In this document: in pieces, positions 1 to 14,187 of the stretch | Layout of the letters: each line of letters opens with the position of its first letter | How positions within the stretch are numbered: position 1 is the stretch's first letter | Source: Auanema rhodensis | Taxonomy: Eukaryota; Nematoda; Chromadorea; Rhabditida; Rhabditidae | Length of the DNA: 64,000 nt | NCBI GenBank assembly: GCA_964057225.1 | Contig: OZ059896.1 | Span: 13,128,501-13,192,500 of the forward strand | Reading direction: 5' to 3' | Translations under genes and position numbers: made by a program | The notes under the pieces: model-generated | What the model was told of the DNA's origin: nothing | What the model saw: the letters and a program-made list of their open reading frames with translations, nothing else | Database searches by the model: none

Positions 1-1076
1 AATTTATGCTAATTAATTGTACACGTGATGTGCACATGGTATGTAACTCGCTTCTCGTGAGAGATAAAGAGATTCAGTTCTCGAAATTAGATTCCTCATG
101 TCCATTTTAGTCTAATAACAAATTTTTATTGATACATGGTAACCATGACTTTGAAATTAACGTGAATTTTAATTTATGCTAATTAATTGTACACGTGATG
201 TGCACATGGTATGTAACTCGCTTCCCGTTAAAGATAAAGAGATGCGGTTTTCAAAATTAGATTACCCATGTCCATATTAGTCTGAAAACAAAGTTTTATT
301 GATATTGGTGCATGGTAACCATGACTTTGAAATTTACGTGAACTTTAATTTATGCTAATTAATTGTACACGTGATGTGCACATGGTATGTAACTCGCTTC
401 CCGTTAAAGATAAAGAGATGCGGTTTTCAAAATTAGATTACCCATGTCCATATTAGTCTGAAAACAAATTTTTATTGATATTGGTTCATGGTAACCATGA
501 CTTTGAAATTTACGTGAACTTTAATTCATGCTAATTAATTGTACACGTGATGTGCACATGGTATGTAACTCGCTTCCCGTTAAAGATAAAGAGATGCGGT
601 TTTCAAAATTAGATTACCCATGTCCATATTAGTCTAAGAACAAATTTTCATTGATATTGGTGCATGGTAACCATGACTTTGAAATTTACGTGAACTTTAA
701 TTTATGCTAATTAATTGCACACGTGATGTGCACATGGTATGTAACTCGCTTCCCGTTAAAGATAAAGAGATGCGGTTCTCAAAATTAGTTTACCCATGTT
801 CATATTAGTCTGAGAACAAATTTTTATTGATATTGGTTCATGGTAACCATGACTTTGAAATTTACGTGAACTTTAATTTATGCTAATTAATTGTACACGT
901 GATGTGCACATGGTATGTAACTCGCTTCCCGTTAAAGATAAAGAGATGCGGTTTTCAAAATTAGATTACCCATGTCCATATTAGTCTAAGTACAAATTTT
1001 TATTGATATTGGTTCATGGTAACCATGACTTTGAAATTTACGTGAACTTTAATTTATGCTAATTAATTGTACACGT

Positions 1077-1251
1077 TTGAACGGGTTTATTGTTCGAATC
1101 ACAGGTTATAATCGGAAAACAAGGTTAATAAATCGGGAAAATTGCAGATATTCAAAAGAACCTTACAATACAAACATACTTGTAATAATTGACTAAATAT
1201 ATGTACAAGAAACAGGTTCAGCATATTTCCTTTTACAATGATATAAAACGT
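1077..1251 (+). repeat. 175 bp non-satellite module, copy 1
   Basis: Begins TTGAACGGGTTTATTG right after an ACGT in the monomer and ends ATATAAAACGT, where the monomer resumes with GATGTGCACATGG. An ACGT is therefore present at both borders. The module has no evident similarity to the monomer, yet it is almost exactly one monomer long, so satellite phase is kept. Function unknown. Confidence 0.95.
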
Positions 1252-1955
1252 GATGTGCACATGGTATGTAACTCGCTTCCCGTGAAAGAGAAAGAAATGC
1301 GGTTCTCCAAATTAGATTACCCATGTCCATATTAGTCTAAGAACAAATTTTCATTGATATTGGTGCATGGTAACCATGACTTTGAAATTTACGTGAACTT
1401 TAATTCATGCTAATTAATTGTACACGTGATGTGCACATGGTATGTAACTCGCTTCCCGTTAAAGATAAAGAGATGCGGTTTTCAAAATTAGATTACCCAT
1501 GTCCATATTAGTCTAAGAACAAATTTTCATTGATATTGGTGCATGGTAACCATGACTTTGAAATTTACGTGAACTTTAATTTATGCTAATTAATTGCACA
1601 CGTGATGTGCACATGGTATGTAACTCGCTTCCCGTTAAAGATAAAGAGATGCGGTTCTCAAAATTAGTTTACCCATGTTCATATTAGTCTGAGAACAAAT
1701 TTTTATTGATATTGGTTCATGGTAACCATGACTTTGAAATTTACGTGAACTTTAATTTATGCTAATTAATTGTACACGTGATGTGCACATGGTATGTAAC
1801 TCGCTTCCCTTGAGAGATAAAGAGATTCAGTTCTCGAAATTAGATTACCCATGTCCATATTAGTCTAAGTACAAAGTTTTATTGATATTGGTGCATGGTA
1901 ACCATGACTTTGGAATTTACGTGAACTTTAATTTATGCTAATTAATTGTACACGT

Positions 1956-2130
1956 TTGAACGGGTTTATTGTTCGAATCACAGGTTATAATCGGAAAACA
2001 AGGTTAATAAATCGGGAAAATTGCAGATATTCAAAAGAACCTTACAATACAAACATACTTGTAAAAATTGACTAAATATATGTACAAGAAACAGGTTCAG
2101 CATATTTCCTTTTACAATGATATAAAACGT
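1956..2130 (+). repeat. 175 bp module, copy 2
   Basis: Same borders as the copy at 1077. One substitution seen (TGTAAAAATTG in place of TGTAATAATTG). Confidence 0.95.
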
Positions 2131-4751
2131 GATGTGCACATGGTATGTAACTCGCTTCCCGTGAAAGATAAAGAAATGCGGTTTTCAAAATTAGATTCCT
2201 CATGTCCATTTTAGTCTAATAACAAATTTTTATTGATACATGGTAACCATGACTTTGAAATTAACGTGAATTTTAATTTATGCTAATTAATTGTACACGT
2301 GATGTGCACATGGTATGTAACTCGCTTCCCGTTAAAGATAAAGAGATGCGGTTTTCAAAATTAGATTACCCATGTCCATATTAGTCTGAAAACAAATTTT
2401 TATTGATATTGGTTCATGGTAACCATGACTTTGAAATTTACGTGAACTTTAATTCATGCTAATTAATTGTACACGTGATGTGCACATGGTATGTAACTCG
2501 CTTCCCGTTAAAGATAAAGAGATGCGGTTTTCAAAATTAGATTACCCATGTCCATATTAGTCTGAAAACAAATTTTTATTGATATTGGTTCATGGTAACC
2601 ATGACTTTGAAATTTACGTGAACTTTAATTTATGCTAATTAAATGTACACGTAATGTGCACATGGTATGTAACTCGCTTCCCGTGAAGGATATAGAAATG
2701 CGGTTTTCAAAATTAGATTCCTCTTGTCCATTTTAGTCTAATAACAAATTTTTATTGATACATGGTAACCATGACTTTGAAATTAACGTGAACTTTAATT
2801 TATGCTAATTAATTGTACACGTGATGTGCACATGGTATGTAACTCGCTTCCCGTTAAAGATAAAGAGATGCGGTTTTCAAAATTAGATTACCCATGTCCA
2901 TATTAGTGTGAGAACAAAGTTTTATTGATATTGGTGCATGGTAATATGACTTTGAAATTTACGTGAACTTTAATTTATGCTAATTAATTGTACACCTAAT
3001 GTGCACATGGTATGTAACTCGCTTCCCGTGAAGGATATAGAAATGCGGTTTTCAAAATTAGATTCCTCTTGTCCATATTAGTCTAAGAACAAATTTTAAT
3101 CGATATTGGTTCATGGTAACCATGACTTTGAATTTTACGTGAACTTTAATTTATGCTAATTAATTGTACACGTGATGTGCACATGGTATGTAACTCGCTT
3201 CCCGTTAAAGATAAAGAGATGCGGTTTTCAAAATTAGATTCCTCATGTCCATATTAGTCTAAGAACAAATTTTAATCGATATTGGTTCATGGTAACCATG
3301 ACTTTGAAATTAACGTGAATTTTAATTTATGCTAATTAATTGTACACGTGATGTGCACATGGTATGTAACTCGCTTCCCGTGAGAGATAAAGAGATTCAG
3401 TTCTCGAAATTAGATTACCCATGTCCATATTAGTCTAAGTACAAAGTTTTATTGATATTGGTGCATGGTAACCATGACTTTGAAATTTACGTGAACTTTA
3501 ATTTATGCTAATTAATTGTACACGTGATGTGCACATGGTATGTAACTCGCTTCCCGTTAAAGATAAAGAGATGCGGTTTTCAAAATTAGATTACCCATGT
3601 CCATATTAGTCTGAAATCAAATTTTTATTGATATTGGTTCATGGTAACCATGACTTTGAAATTTACGTGAACTTTAATTCATGCTAATTAATTGTACACG
3701 TGATGTGCACATGGTATGTAACTCGCTTCCCGTTAAAGATAAAGAGATGCGGTTTTCAAAATTAGATTCCTCATGTCCATATTAGTCTAAGAACAAATTT
3801 TAATCGATATTGGTTCATGGTAACCATGACTTTGAAATTTACGTGAACTTTAATTTATGCTAATTAATTGTACACGTGATGTGCACATGGTATGTAACTC
3901 GCTTCCCGTGAGAGATAAAGAGATTCAGTTCTCGAAATTAGATTCCTCATGTCCATTTTAGTCTAATAACAAATTTTTATTGATACATGGTAACCATGAC
4001 TTTGAAATTAACGTGAATTTTAATTTATGCTAATTAATTGTACACGTGATGTGCACATGGTATGTAACTCGCTTCCCGTGAGAGATAAAGAGATTCAGTT
4101 CTCGAAATTAGATTACCCATGTCCATATTAGTCTGAAAACAAATTTTTATTGATATTGGTTCATGGTAACCATGACTTTGAAATTTACGTGAACTTTAAT
4201 TTATGCTAATAAATTGTACACGTGATGTGCACATGGTATGTAACTCGCTTCCCGTTAAAGATAAAGAGATGCGGTTTTCAAAATTAGATTACCCATGTCC
4301 ATATTAGTCTGAAAACAAATTTTTATTGATATTGGTTCATGGTAACCATGACTTTGAAATTTACGTGAACTTTAATTCATGCTAATTAATTGTACACGTG
4401 ATGTGCACATGGTATGTAACTCGCTTCCCGTTAAAGATAAAGAGATGCGGTTTTCAAAATTAGATTACCCATGTCCATATTAGTCTAAGAACAAATTTTC
4501 ATTGATATTGGTGCATGGTAACCATGACTTTGAAATTTACGTGAACTTTAATTTATGCTAATTAATTGTACACGTGATGTGCACATGGTATGTAACTCGC
4601 TTCCCGTCAAAGATAAAGAGATGCGGTTTTCAAAATTAGATTACCCATGTCCATATTAGTCTAAGTACAAATTTTTATTGATATTGGTTCATGGTAACCA
4701 TGACTTTGAAATTTACGTGAACTTTAATTTATGCTAATTAATTGTACACGT

Positions 4752-4926
4752 TTGAACGGGTTTATTGTTCGAATCACAGGTTATAATCGGAAAACAAGGT
4801 TAATAAATCGGGAAAATTGCAGATATTCAAAAGAACCTTACAATACAAACATACTTGTAATAATTGACTAAATATATGTACAAGAAACAGGTTCAGCATA
4901 TTTCCTTTTACAATGATATAAAACGT
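4752..4926 (+). repeat. 175 bp module, copy 3
   Basis: Same borders and the same position in the monomer. The next copy lies 527 bp downstream. Confidence 0.95.
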
Positions 4927-5278
4927 GATGTGCACATGGTATGTAACTCGCTTCCCGTGAAAGAGAAAGAAATGCGGTTCTCCAAATTAGATTCCTCATG
5001 TCCATTTTAGTCTAATAAGAAATTTTTATTGATATTGGTGCATGGTAACCATGACTTTGAAATTTACGTGAACTTTAATTTATGCTAATTAATTGTACAC
5101 GTGATGTGCACATGGTATGTAACTCGCTTCCCGTGAGAGATAAAGAGATTCAGTTCTCGAAATTAGATTACCCATGTCCATATTAGTCTAAGTACAAAGT
5201 TTTATTGATATTGGTGCATGGTAACCATGACTTTGGAATTTACGTGAACTTTAATTTATGCTAATTAATTGTACACGT

Positions 5279-5453
5279 TTGAACGGGTTTATTGTTCGAA
5301 TCACAGGTTATAATCGGAAAACAAGGTTAATAAATCGGGAAAATTGCAGATATTCAAAAGAACCTTACAATACAAACATACTTGTAATAATTGACTAAAT
5401 ATATGTACAAGAAACAGGTTCAGCATATTTCCTTTTACAATGATATAAAACGT
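5279..5453 (+). repeat. 175 bp module, copy 4
   Basis: 527 bp after copy 3, giving a three-part higher-order unit of module plus two monomers. Confidence 0.95.
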
Positions 5454-6849
5454 GATGTGCACATGGTATGTAACTCGCTTCCCGTGAAAGATAAAGAAAT
5501 GCGGTTTTCAAAATTAGATTCCTCATGTCCATTTTAGTCTAATAACAAATTTTTATTGATACATGGTAACCATGACTTTGAAATTAACGTGAATTTTAAT
5601 TTATGCTAATTAATTGTACACGTGATGTGCACATGGTATGTAACTCGCTTCCCGTTAAAGATAAAGAGATGCGGTTTTCAAAATTAGATTCCTCATGTCC
5701 ATATTAGTCTAAGAACAAATTTTAATCAATATTGGTTCATGGTAACCATGACTTTGAAATTTACGTGAACTTTAATTTATGCTAATTAATTGTACACGTG
5801 ATGTGCACATGGTATGTAACTCGCTTCCCGTGAGAGATAAAGAGATTCAGTTCTCGAAATTAGATTCCTCATGTCCATTTTAGTCTAATAACAAATTTTT
5901 ATTGATACATGGTAACCATGACTTTGAAATTAACGGGAATTTTAATTTATGCTAATTAATTGTACACGTGATGTGCACATGGTATGTAACTCGCTTCCCG
6001 TGAGAGATAAAGAGATTCAGTTCTCGAAATTAGATTACCCATGTCCATATTAGTCTAAGTACAAAGTTTTATTGATATTGGTGCATGGTAACCATGACTT
6101 TGAAATTTACGTGAACTTTAATTTATGCTAATAAATTGTACACGTGATGTGCACATGGTATGTAACTCGCTTCCCGTTAAAGATAAAGAGATGCGGTTTT
6201 CAAAATTAGATTACCCATGTCCATATTAGTCTGAAAACAAATTTTTATTGATATTGGTTCATGGTAACCATGACTTTGAAATTTACGTGAACTTTAATTC
6301 ATGCTAATTAATTGTACACGTGATGTGCACATGGTATGTAACTCGCTTCCCGTTAAAGATAAAGAGATGCGGTTTTCAAAATTAGATTACCCATGTCCAT
6401 ATTAGTCTAAGAACAAATTTTCATTGATATTGGTGCATGGTAACCATGACTTTGAAATTTACGTGAACTTTAATTTATGCTAATTAATTGCACACGTGAT
6501 GTGCACATGGTATGTAACTCGCTTCCCGTTAAAGATAAAGAGATGCGGTTCTCAAAATTAGTTTACCCATGTTCATATTAGTCTGAGAACAAATTCTTAT
6601 TGATATTGGTTCATGGTAACCATGACTTTGAAATTTACGTGAACTTTAATTTATGCTAATTAATTGTACACGTGATGTGCACATGGTATGTAACTCGCTT
6701 CCCGTTAAAGATAAAGAGATGCGGTTTTCAAAATTAGATTACCCATGTCCATATTAGTCTAAGTACAAATTTTTATTGATATTGGTTCATGGTAACCATG
6801 ACTTTGAAATTTACGTGAACTTTAATTTATGCTAATTAATTGTACACGT

Positions 6850-7024
6850 TTGAACGGGTTTATTGTTCGAATCACAGGTTATAATCGGAAAACAAGGTTA
6901 ATAAATCGGGAAAATTGCAGATATTCAAAAGAACCTTACAATACAAACATACTTGTAATAATTGACTAAATATATGTACAAGAAACAGGTTCAGCATATT
7001 TCCTTTTACAATGATATAAAACGT
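6850..7024 (+). repeat. 175 bp module, copy 5
   Basis: Lies 5773 bp after copy 1 and 2098 bp after copy 3. Its flanks match those copies, so it moved as part of larger block duplications. Confidence 0.95.
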
Positions 7025-7376
7025 GATGTGCACATGGTATGTAACTCGCTTCCCGTGAAAGAGAAAGAAATGCGGTTCTCCAAATTAGATTCCTCATGTC
7101 CATTTTAGTCTAATAAGAAATTTTTATTGATATTGGTGCATGGTAACCATGACTTTGAAATTTACGTGAACTTTAATTTATGCTAATTAATTGTACACGT
7201 GATGTGCACATGGTATGTAACTCGCTTCCCGTGAGAGATAAAGAGATTCAGTTCTCGAAATTAGATTACCCATGTCCATATTAGTCTAAGTACAAAGTTT
7301 TATTGATATTGGTGCATGGTAACCATGACTTTGGAATTTACGTGAACTTTAATTTATGCTAATTAATTGTACACGT

Positions 7377-7551
7377 TTGAACGGGTTTATTGTTCGAATC
7401 ACAGGTTATAATCGGAAAACAAGGTTAATAAATCGGGAAAATTGCAGATATTCAAAAGAACCTTACAATACAAACATACTTGTAATAATTGACTAAATAT
7501 ATGTACAAGAAACAGGTTCAGCATATTTCCTTTTACAATGATATAAAACGT
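7377..7551 (+). repeat. 175 bp module, copy 6
   Basis: 527 bp after copy 5; same flanks as copies 4 and 7. Confidence 0.95.
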
Positions 7552-7903
7552 GATGTGCACATGGTATGTAACTCGCTTCCCGTGAAAGAGAAAGAAATGC
7601 GGTTCTCCAAATTAGATTCCTCATGTCCATTTTAGTCTAATAAGAAATTTTTATTGATATTGGTGCATGGTAACCATGACTTTGAAATTTACGTGAACTT
7701 TAATTTATGCTAATTAATTGTACACGTGATGTGCACATGGTATGTAACTCGCTTCCCGTGAGAGATAAAGAGATTCAGTTCTCGAAATTAGATTACCCAT
7801 GTCCATATTAGTCTAAGTACAAAGTTTTATTGATATTGGTGCATGGTAACCATGACTTTGGAATTTACGTGAACTTTAATTTATGCTAATTAATTGTACA
7901 CGT

Positions 7904-8078
7904 TTGAACGGGTTTATTGTTCGAATCACAGGTTATAATCGGAAAACAAGGTTAATAAATCGGGAAAATTGCAGATATTCAAATGAACCTTACAATACAA
8001 ACATACTTGTAATAATTGACTAAATATATGTACAAGAAACAGGTTCAGCATATTTCCTTTTACAATGATATAAAACGT
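7904..8078 (+). repeat. 175 bp module, copy 7
   Basis: 527 bp after copy 6. One substitution seen (CAAATGAACC in place of CAAAAGAACC). It is the last copy; the module is absent from 8079 onward. Confidence 0.95.
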
Positions 8079-10139
8079 GATGTGCACATGGTATGTAACT
8101 CGCTTCCCGTGAAAGATAAAGAAATGCGGTTTTCAAAATTAGATTCCTCATGTCCATTTTAGTCTAATAACAAATTTTTATTGATACATGGTAACCATGA
8201 CTTTGAAATTAACGTGAATTTTAATTTATGCTAATTAATTGTACACGTGATGTGCACATGGTATGTAACTCGCTACCCGTTAAAGATAAAGAGATGCGGT
8301 TTTCAAAATTAGATTACCCATGTCCATATTAGTCTGAAAACAAATTTTTATTGATATTGGTTCATGGTAACCATGACTTTGAAATTTACGTGAACTTTAA
8401 TTCATGCTAATTAATTGTACACGTGATGTGCACATGGTATGTAACTCGCTTCCCGTTAAAGATAAAGAGATGCGGTTTTCAAAATTAGATTCCTCATGTC
8501 CATATTAGTCTAAGAACAAATTTTTATTGATATTGGTTCATGGTAACCATGACTTTGAAATTTACGTGAACTTTAATTTATGCTAATTAAATGTACACGT
8601 AATGTGCACATGGTATGTAACTCGCTTCCCGTGAAAGATAAAGAAATGCGGTTCTCAAAATTAGTTTACCCATGTGCATATTAGTCTGAGAACAAATTTT
8701 TATTGATACATGGTAACCATGACTTTGAAATTAACGTGAACTTTAATTTATGCTAATTAATTGTACACGTGATGTGCACATGGTATGTAACTCGCTTCCC
8801 GTTAAAGATAAAGAGATGCGGTTTTCAAAATTAGATTACCCATGTCCATATTAGTGTGAGAACAAAGTTTTATTGATATTGGTGCATGGTAACCATGACT
8901 TTGAACTTTAATTTAACTTAACTTTAATTTATGCTAATTAATTGTACACGTGATGTGCACATGGTATGTAACTCGCTTCCCGTGAAAGATAAAGAAATGC
9001 GGTTCTCAAAATTAGATTCCTCATGTCCATTTTAGTCTAAGTACAAATTTTTATTGATATTGGTTCATGGTAACCATGACTTTGAAATTTACGTGAACTT
9101 TAATTTATGCTAATTAAATGTACACGTGATGTGCACATGGTATGTAACTCGCTTCCCGTGAAAGATAAAGAAATGCAGTTCTCAAAATTAGATTACCCAT
9201 GTCCATATTAGTCTGAAAACAAATTTTTATTGATATTGGTGCATGGTAATCATGACTTTGAAATTTACGTGAACTTTAATTTATGCTAATTAATTGCACA
9301 CGTGATGTGCACATGGTATGTAACTCGCTTCCCGTGAAAGATAAAGAGATGCGGTTCTCAAAATTAGATTACCCATGTCCATATTAGTCTGAAAACAAAT
9401 TTTTATTGATATTGGTGCATGGTAATCATGACTTTGAAATTTACGTGAACTTTAATTTATGCTAATTAATTGTACACGTGATGTGCACATGGTATGTAAC
9501 TCGCTTCCCGTTAAAGATAAAGAGATGCGGTTTTCAAAATTAGATTACCCATGTCCATATTAGTCAAAGAACAAATTTTAATCGATATTGGTTCATGGTA
9601 ACCATGACTTTGAAATTTACGTGAACTTTAATTTATGCTAATTAATTTTACACGTGATGTGCACATGGTATGTAACTCGCTTCCCGTGAAAGATAAAGAA
9701 ATGCGGTTCTCAAAATTAGATTCCTCATGTCCATATTAGTCTAAGAACAAATTTTTATTGATATTGGTTCATGGTAACCATGACTTTGAAATTTAAGTGA
9801 ACTTTAATTTATGCCAATTAATTGTACACGTAATGTGCACATGGTATGTAACTCGCTTCCCGTGAAAGATAAAGAGATGCGGTTCTCAAAATTAGATTAC
9901 CCATGTCCATATTAGTCTGAAAACAAATTTTTATTGATATTGGTGCATGGTAATCATGACTTTGAAATTTACGTGAACTTTAATTTATGCTAATTAAATG
10001 TACACGTAATGTGCACATGGTATGTAACTCGCTTCCCGTGAAAGATAAAGAAATGCGGTTCTCAAAATTAGATTCCTCATGTCCATATTAGTCTAATAAC
10101 AAATTTTAATCGATATTGGTTCATGGTAACCATGAGTTT

Positions 10140-13100
10140 GAAATTTACGTGAACTTTAATTTATGCTAATTAATTGTACACGTGATGTGCACATGGTATG
10201 TAACTCGCTTCCCGTTAAAGATAAAGAGATGCGGTTTTCAAAATTAGATTACCCATGTCCATATTAGTCAAAGAACAAATTTTTATTGATATTGGTTCAT
10301 GGTAACCATGACTTTGAAATTTACGTGACCTTTAATTTATGCTAATTAATTGTACACGTGATGTGCACATGGTATGTAACTCGCTTCCCGTGAAAGATAA
10401 AGAAATGCGGTTCTCAAAATTAGATTCCTCATGTCCATATTAGTCTAAGAACAAATTTTAATCGATATTGGTTCATGGTAACCATGACTTTGAAATTTAC
10501 GTGAACTTTAATTTATGCTAATTAATTGTACACGTGATGTGCACATGGTATGTAACTCGCTTCCCGTGAAAGATAAAGAGATGCGGTTCTCAAAATTAGA
10601 TTACCCATGTCCATATTAGTCTGAAAACAAATTTTTATTGATATTGGTGCATGGTAATCATGACTTTGAAATTTACGTGAACTTTAATTTATGCTAATTA
10701 AATGTACACGTAATGTGCACATGGTATGTAACTCGCTTCCCGTGAAAGATAAAGAAATGCGGTTCTCAAAATTAGATTCCTCATGTCTATATTAGTCTAA
10801 GAACAAATTTTAATCGATATTGGTTCATGGTAACCATGAGTTTGAAATTTACGTGAACTTTAATTTATGCTAATTAATTGTACACGTGATGTGCACATGG
10901 TATGTAACTCGCTTCCCGTGAAAGATAAAGAAATGCGGTTCTCAAAATTAGATTCCTCATGTCCATATTAGTCTAAGAACAAATTTTAATCGATATTGGT
11001 TCATGGTAACCATGACTTTGAAATTTACGTGAACTTTAATTTATGCTAATTAATTGTACACGTGATGTGCACATGGTATGTAACTCGCTTCCCGTGAAAG
11101 ATAAAGAAATGCGGTTCTCAAAATTAGATTCCTCATGTCCATTTTAGTCTAAGAACAAATTTTAATCGATATTGGTTCATGGTAACCATGACTTTGAAAT
11201 TTACGTGAACTTTAATTTATGCTAATTAATTGTACACGTGATGTGCACATGGTATGTAACTCGCTTCCCGTGAAAGATAAAGAAATGCAGTTCTCAAAAT
11301 TAGATTACCCATGTCCATATTAGTCTGAAAACAAATTTTTATTGATATTGGTGCATGGTAATCATGACTTTGAAATTTACGTGAACTTTAATTTATGCTA
11401 ATTAATTGCACACGTGATGTGCACATGGTATGTAACTCGCTTCCCGTGAAAGATAAAGAGATGCGGTTCTCAAAATTAGATTACCCATGTCCATATTAGT
11501 CTGAAAACAAATTTTTATTGATATTGGTGCATGGTAATCATGACTTTGAAATTTACGTGAACTTTAATTTATGCTAATTAATTGTACACGTGATGTGCAC
11601 ATGGTATGTAACTCGCTTCCCGTTAAAGATAAAGAGATGCGGTTTTCAAAATTAGATTACCCATGTCCATATTAGTCAAAGAACAAATTTTAATCGATAT
11701 TGGTTCATGGTAACCATGACTTTGAAATTTACGTGAACTTTAATTTATGCTAATTAATTTTACACGTGATGTGCACATGGTATGTAACTCGCTTCCCGTG
11801 AAAGATAAAGAAATGCGGTTCTCAAAATTAGATTCCTCATGTCCATATTAGTCTAAGAACAAATTTTTATTGATATTGGTTCATGGTAACCATGACTTTG
11901 AAATTTAAGTGAACTTTAATTTATGCCAATTAATTGTACACGTAATGTGCACATGGTATGTAACTCGCTTCCCGTGAAAGATAAAGAAATGCGGTTCTCA
12001 AAATTAGATTCCTCATGTCCATATTAGTCTAAGAACAAATTTTAATCGATATTGGTTCATGGTAACCATGACTTTGAAATTTACGTGAACTTTAATTTAT
12101 GCTAATTAATTGTACACGTGATGTGCACATGGTATGTAACTCGCTTCCCGTGAAAGATAAAGAGATGCGGTTCTCAAAATTAGATTACCCATGTCCATAT
12201 TAGTCTGAAAACAAATTTTTATTGATATTGGTGCATGGTAATCATGACTTTGAAATTTACGTGAACTTTAATTTATGCTAATTAAATGTACACGTAATGT
12301 GCACATGGTATGTAACTCGCTTCCCGTGAAAGATAAAGAAATGCGGTTCTCAAAATTAGATTCCTCATGTCCATATTAGTCTAATAACAAATTTTAATCG
12401 ATATTGGTTCATGGTAACCATGAGTTTGAAATTTACGTGAACTTTAATTTATGCTAATTAATTGTACACGTGATGTGCACATGGTATGTAACTCGCTTCC
12501 CGTTAAAGATAAAGAGATGCGGTTTTCAAAATTAGATTACCCATGTCCATATTAGTCAAAGAACAAATTTTTATTGATATTGGTTCATGGTAACCATGAC
12601 TTTGAAATTTACGTGACCTTTAATTTATGCTAATTAATTGTACACGTGATGTGCACATGGTATGTAACTCGCTTCCCGTGAAAGATAAAGAAATGCGGTT
12701 CTCAAAATTAGATTCCTCATGTCCATATTAGTCTAAGAACAAATTTTAATCGATATTGGTTCATGGTAACCATGACTTTGAAATTTACGTGAACTTTAAT
12801 TTATGCTAATTAATTGTACACGTGATGTGCACATGGTATGTAACTCGCTTCCCGTGAAAGATAAAGAGATGCGGTTCTCAAAATTAGATTACCCATGTCC
12901 ATATTAGTCTGAAAACAAATTTTTATTGATATTGGTGCATGGTAATCATGACTTTGAAATTTACGTGAACTTTAATTTATGCTAATTAAATGTACACGTA
13001 ATGTGCACATGGTATGTAACTCGCTTCCCGTGAAAGATAAAGAAATGCGGTTCTCAAAATTAGATTCCTCATGTCTATATTAGTCTAAGAACAAATTTTA

Positions 13101-13911
13101 ATCGATATTGGTTCATGGTAACCATGAGTTTGAAATTTACGTGAACTTTAATTTATGCTAATTAATTGTACACGTGATGTGCACATGGTATGTAACTCGC
13201 TTCCCGTTAAAGATAAAGAAATGCGGTTCTCAAAATTAGATTCCTCATGTCCATATTAGTCTAAGAACAAATTTTAATCGATATTGGTTCATGGTAACCA
13301 TGAGTTTGAAATTTACGTGAACTTTAATTTATGCTAATTAATTGTACACGTGATGTGCACATGGTATGTAACTCGCTTCCCGTTAAAGATAAAGAGATGC
13401 GGTTTTCAAAATTTGATTACCCATGTCCATATTAGTCAAAGAACAAATTTTTATTGATATTGGTTCATGGTAACCATGACTTTGAAATTTACGTGACCTT
13501 TAATTTATGCTAATTAATTGTACACGTGATGTGCACATGGTATGTAACTCGCTTCCCGTGAAAGATAAAGAGATGCGGTTCTCAAAATTAGATTCCTCAT
13601 GTCCATATTAGTCTAAGAACAAATTTTAATCGATATTGGTTCATGGTAACCATGACTTTGAAATTTACGTGAACTTTAATTTATGCTAATTAATTGTACA
13701 CGTGATGTGCACATGGTATGTAACTCGCTTCCCGTGAAAGATAAAGAGATGCGGTTTTCAAAATTAGATTCCTCATGTCCATATTAGTCTAAGAACAAAT
13801 TTTAATCGATATTGGTTCATGGTAACCATGACTTTGAAATTTACGTGAACTTTAATTTATGCTAATTAATTGTACACGTGATGTGCACATGGTATGTAAC
13901 TCGCTTCCCGT
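10140..13911 (+). repeat. Higher-order block A, first copy
   Basis: About 3.77 kb (21 monomers) whose ordered series of monomer variants recurs at 14188-17959, a constant shift of 4048 bp (23 monomers). Rare markers fall in register: TCATGTCTAT at 10781 and 14829, AAATGCAG at 11283 and 15331, and the GTTAAAGATAAAGAAATG monomer near 13206 and 17254. The blocks diverge at 13912/17960. Confidence 0.85.
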
Positions 13912-14187
13912 GAAAGATAAAGAAATGCGGTTCTCAAAATTAGATTCCTCATGTCCATATTAGTCTAAGAACAAATTTTAATCGATATTGGTTAATGGTA
14001 ACCATGACTTTGAAATTTACGTGAACTTTAATTTATGCTAATTAATTTTACACGTGATGTGCACATGGTATGTAACTCGCTTCCCGTTAAAGATAAAGAG
14101 ATGCGGTTTTCAAAATTAGATTACCCATGTCCATATTAGTCAAACAACAAATTTTTATTGATATTGGTTCATGGTAACCATGACTTT

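Noticed and set aside
1077-1251. tRNA-like B box (GTTCGAATC) in the 175 bp module, suggesting a SINE
   Set aside because: The flanking bases do not pair as a T-arm and no A box or cloverleaf can be drawn, so the match is too short to support a tRNA origin.
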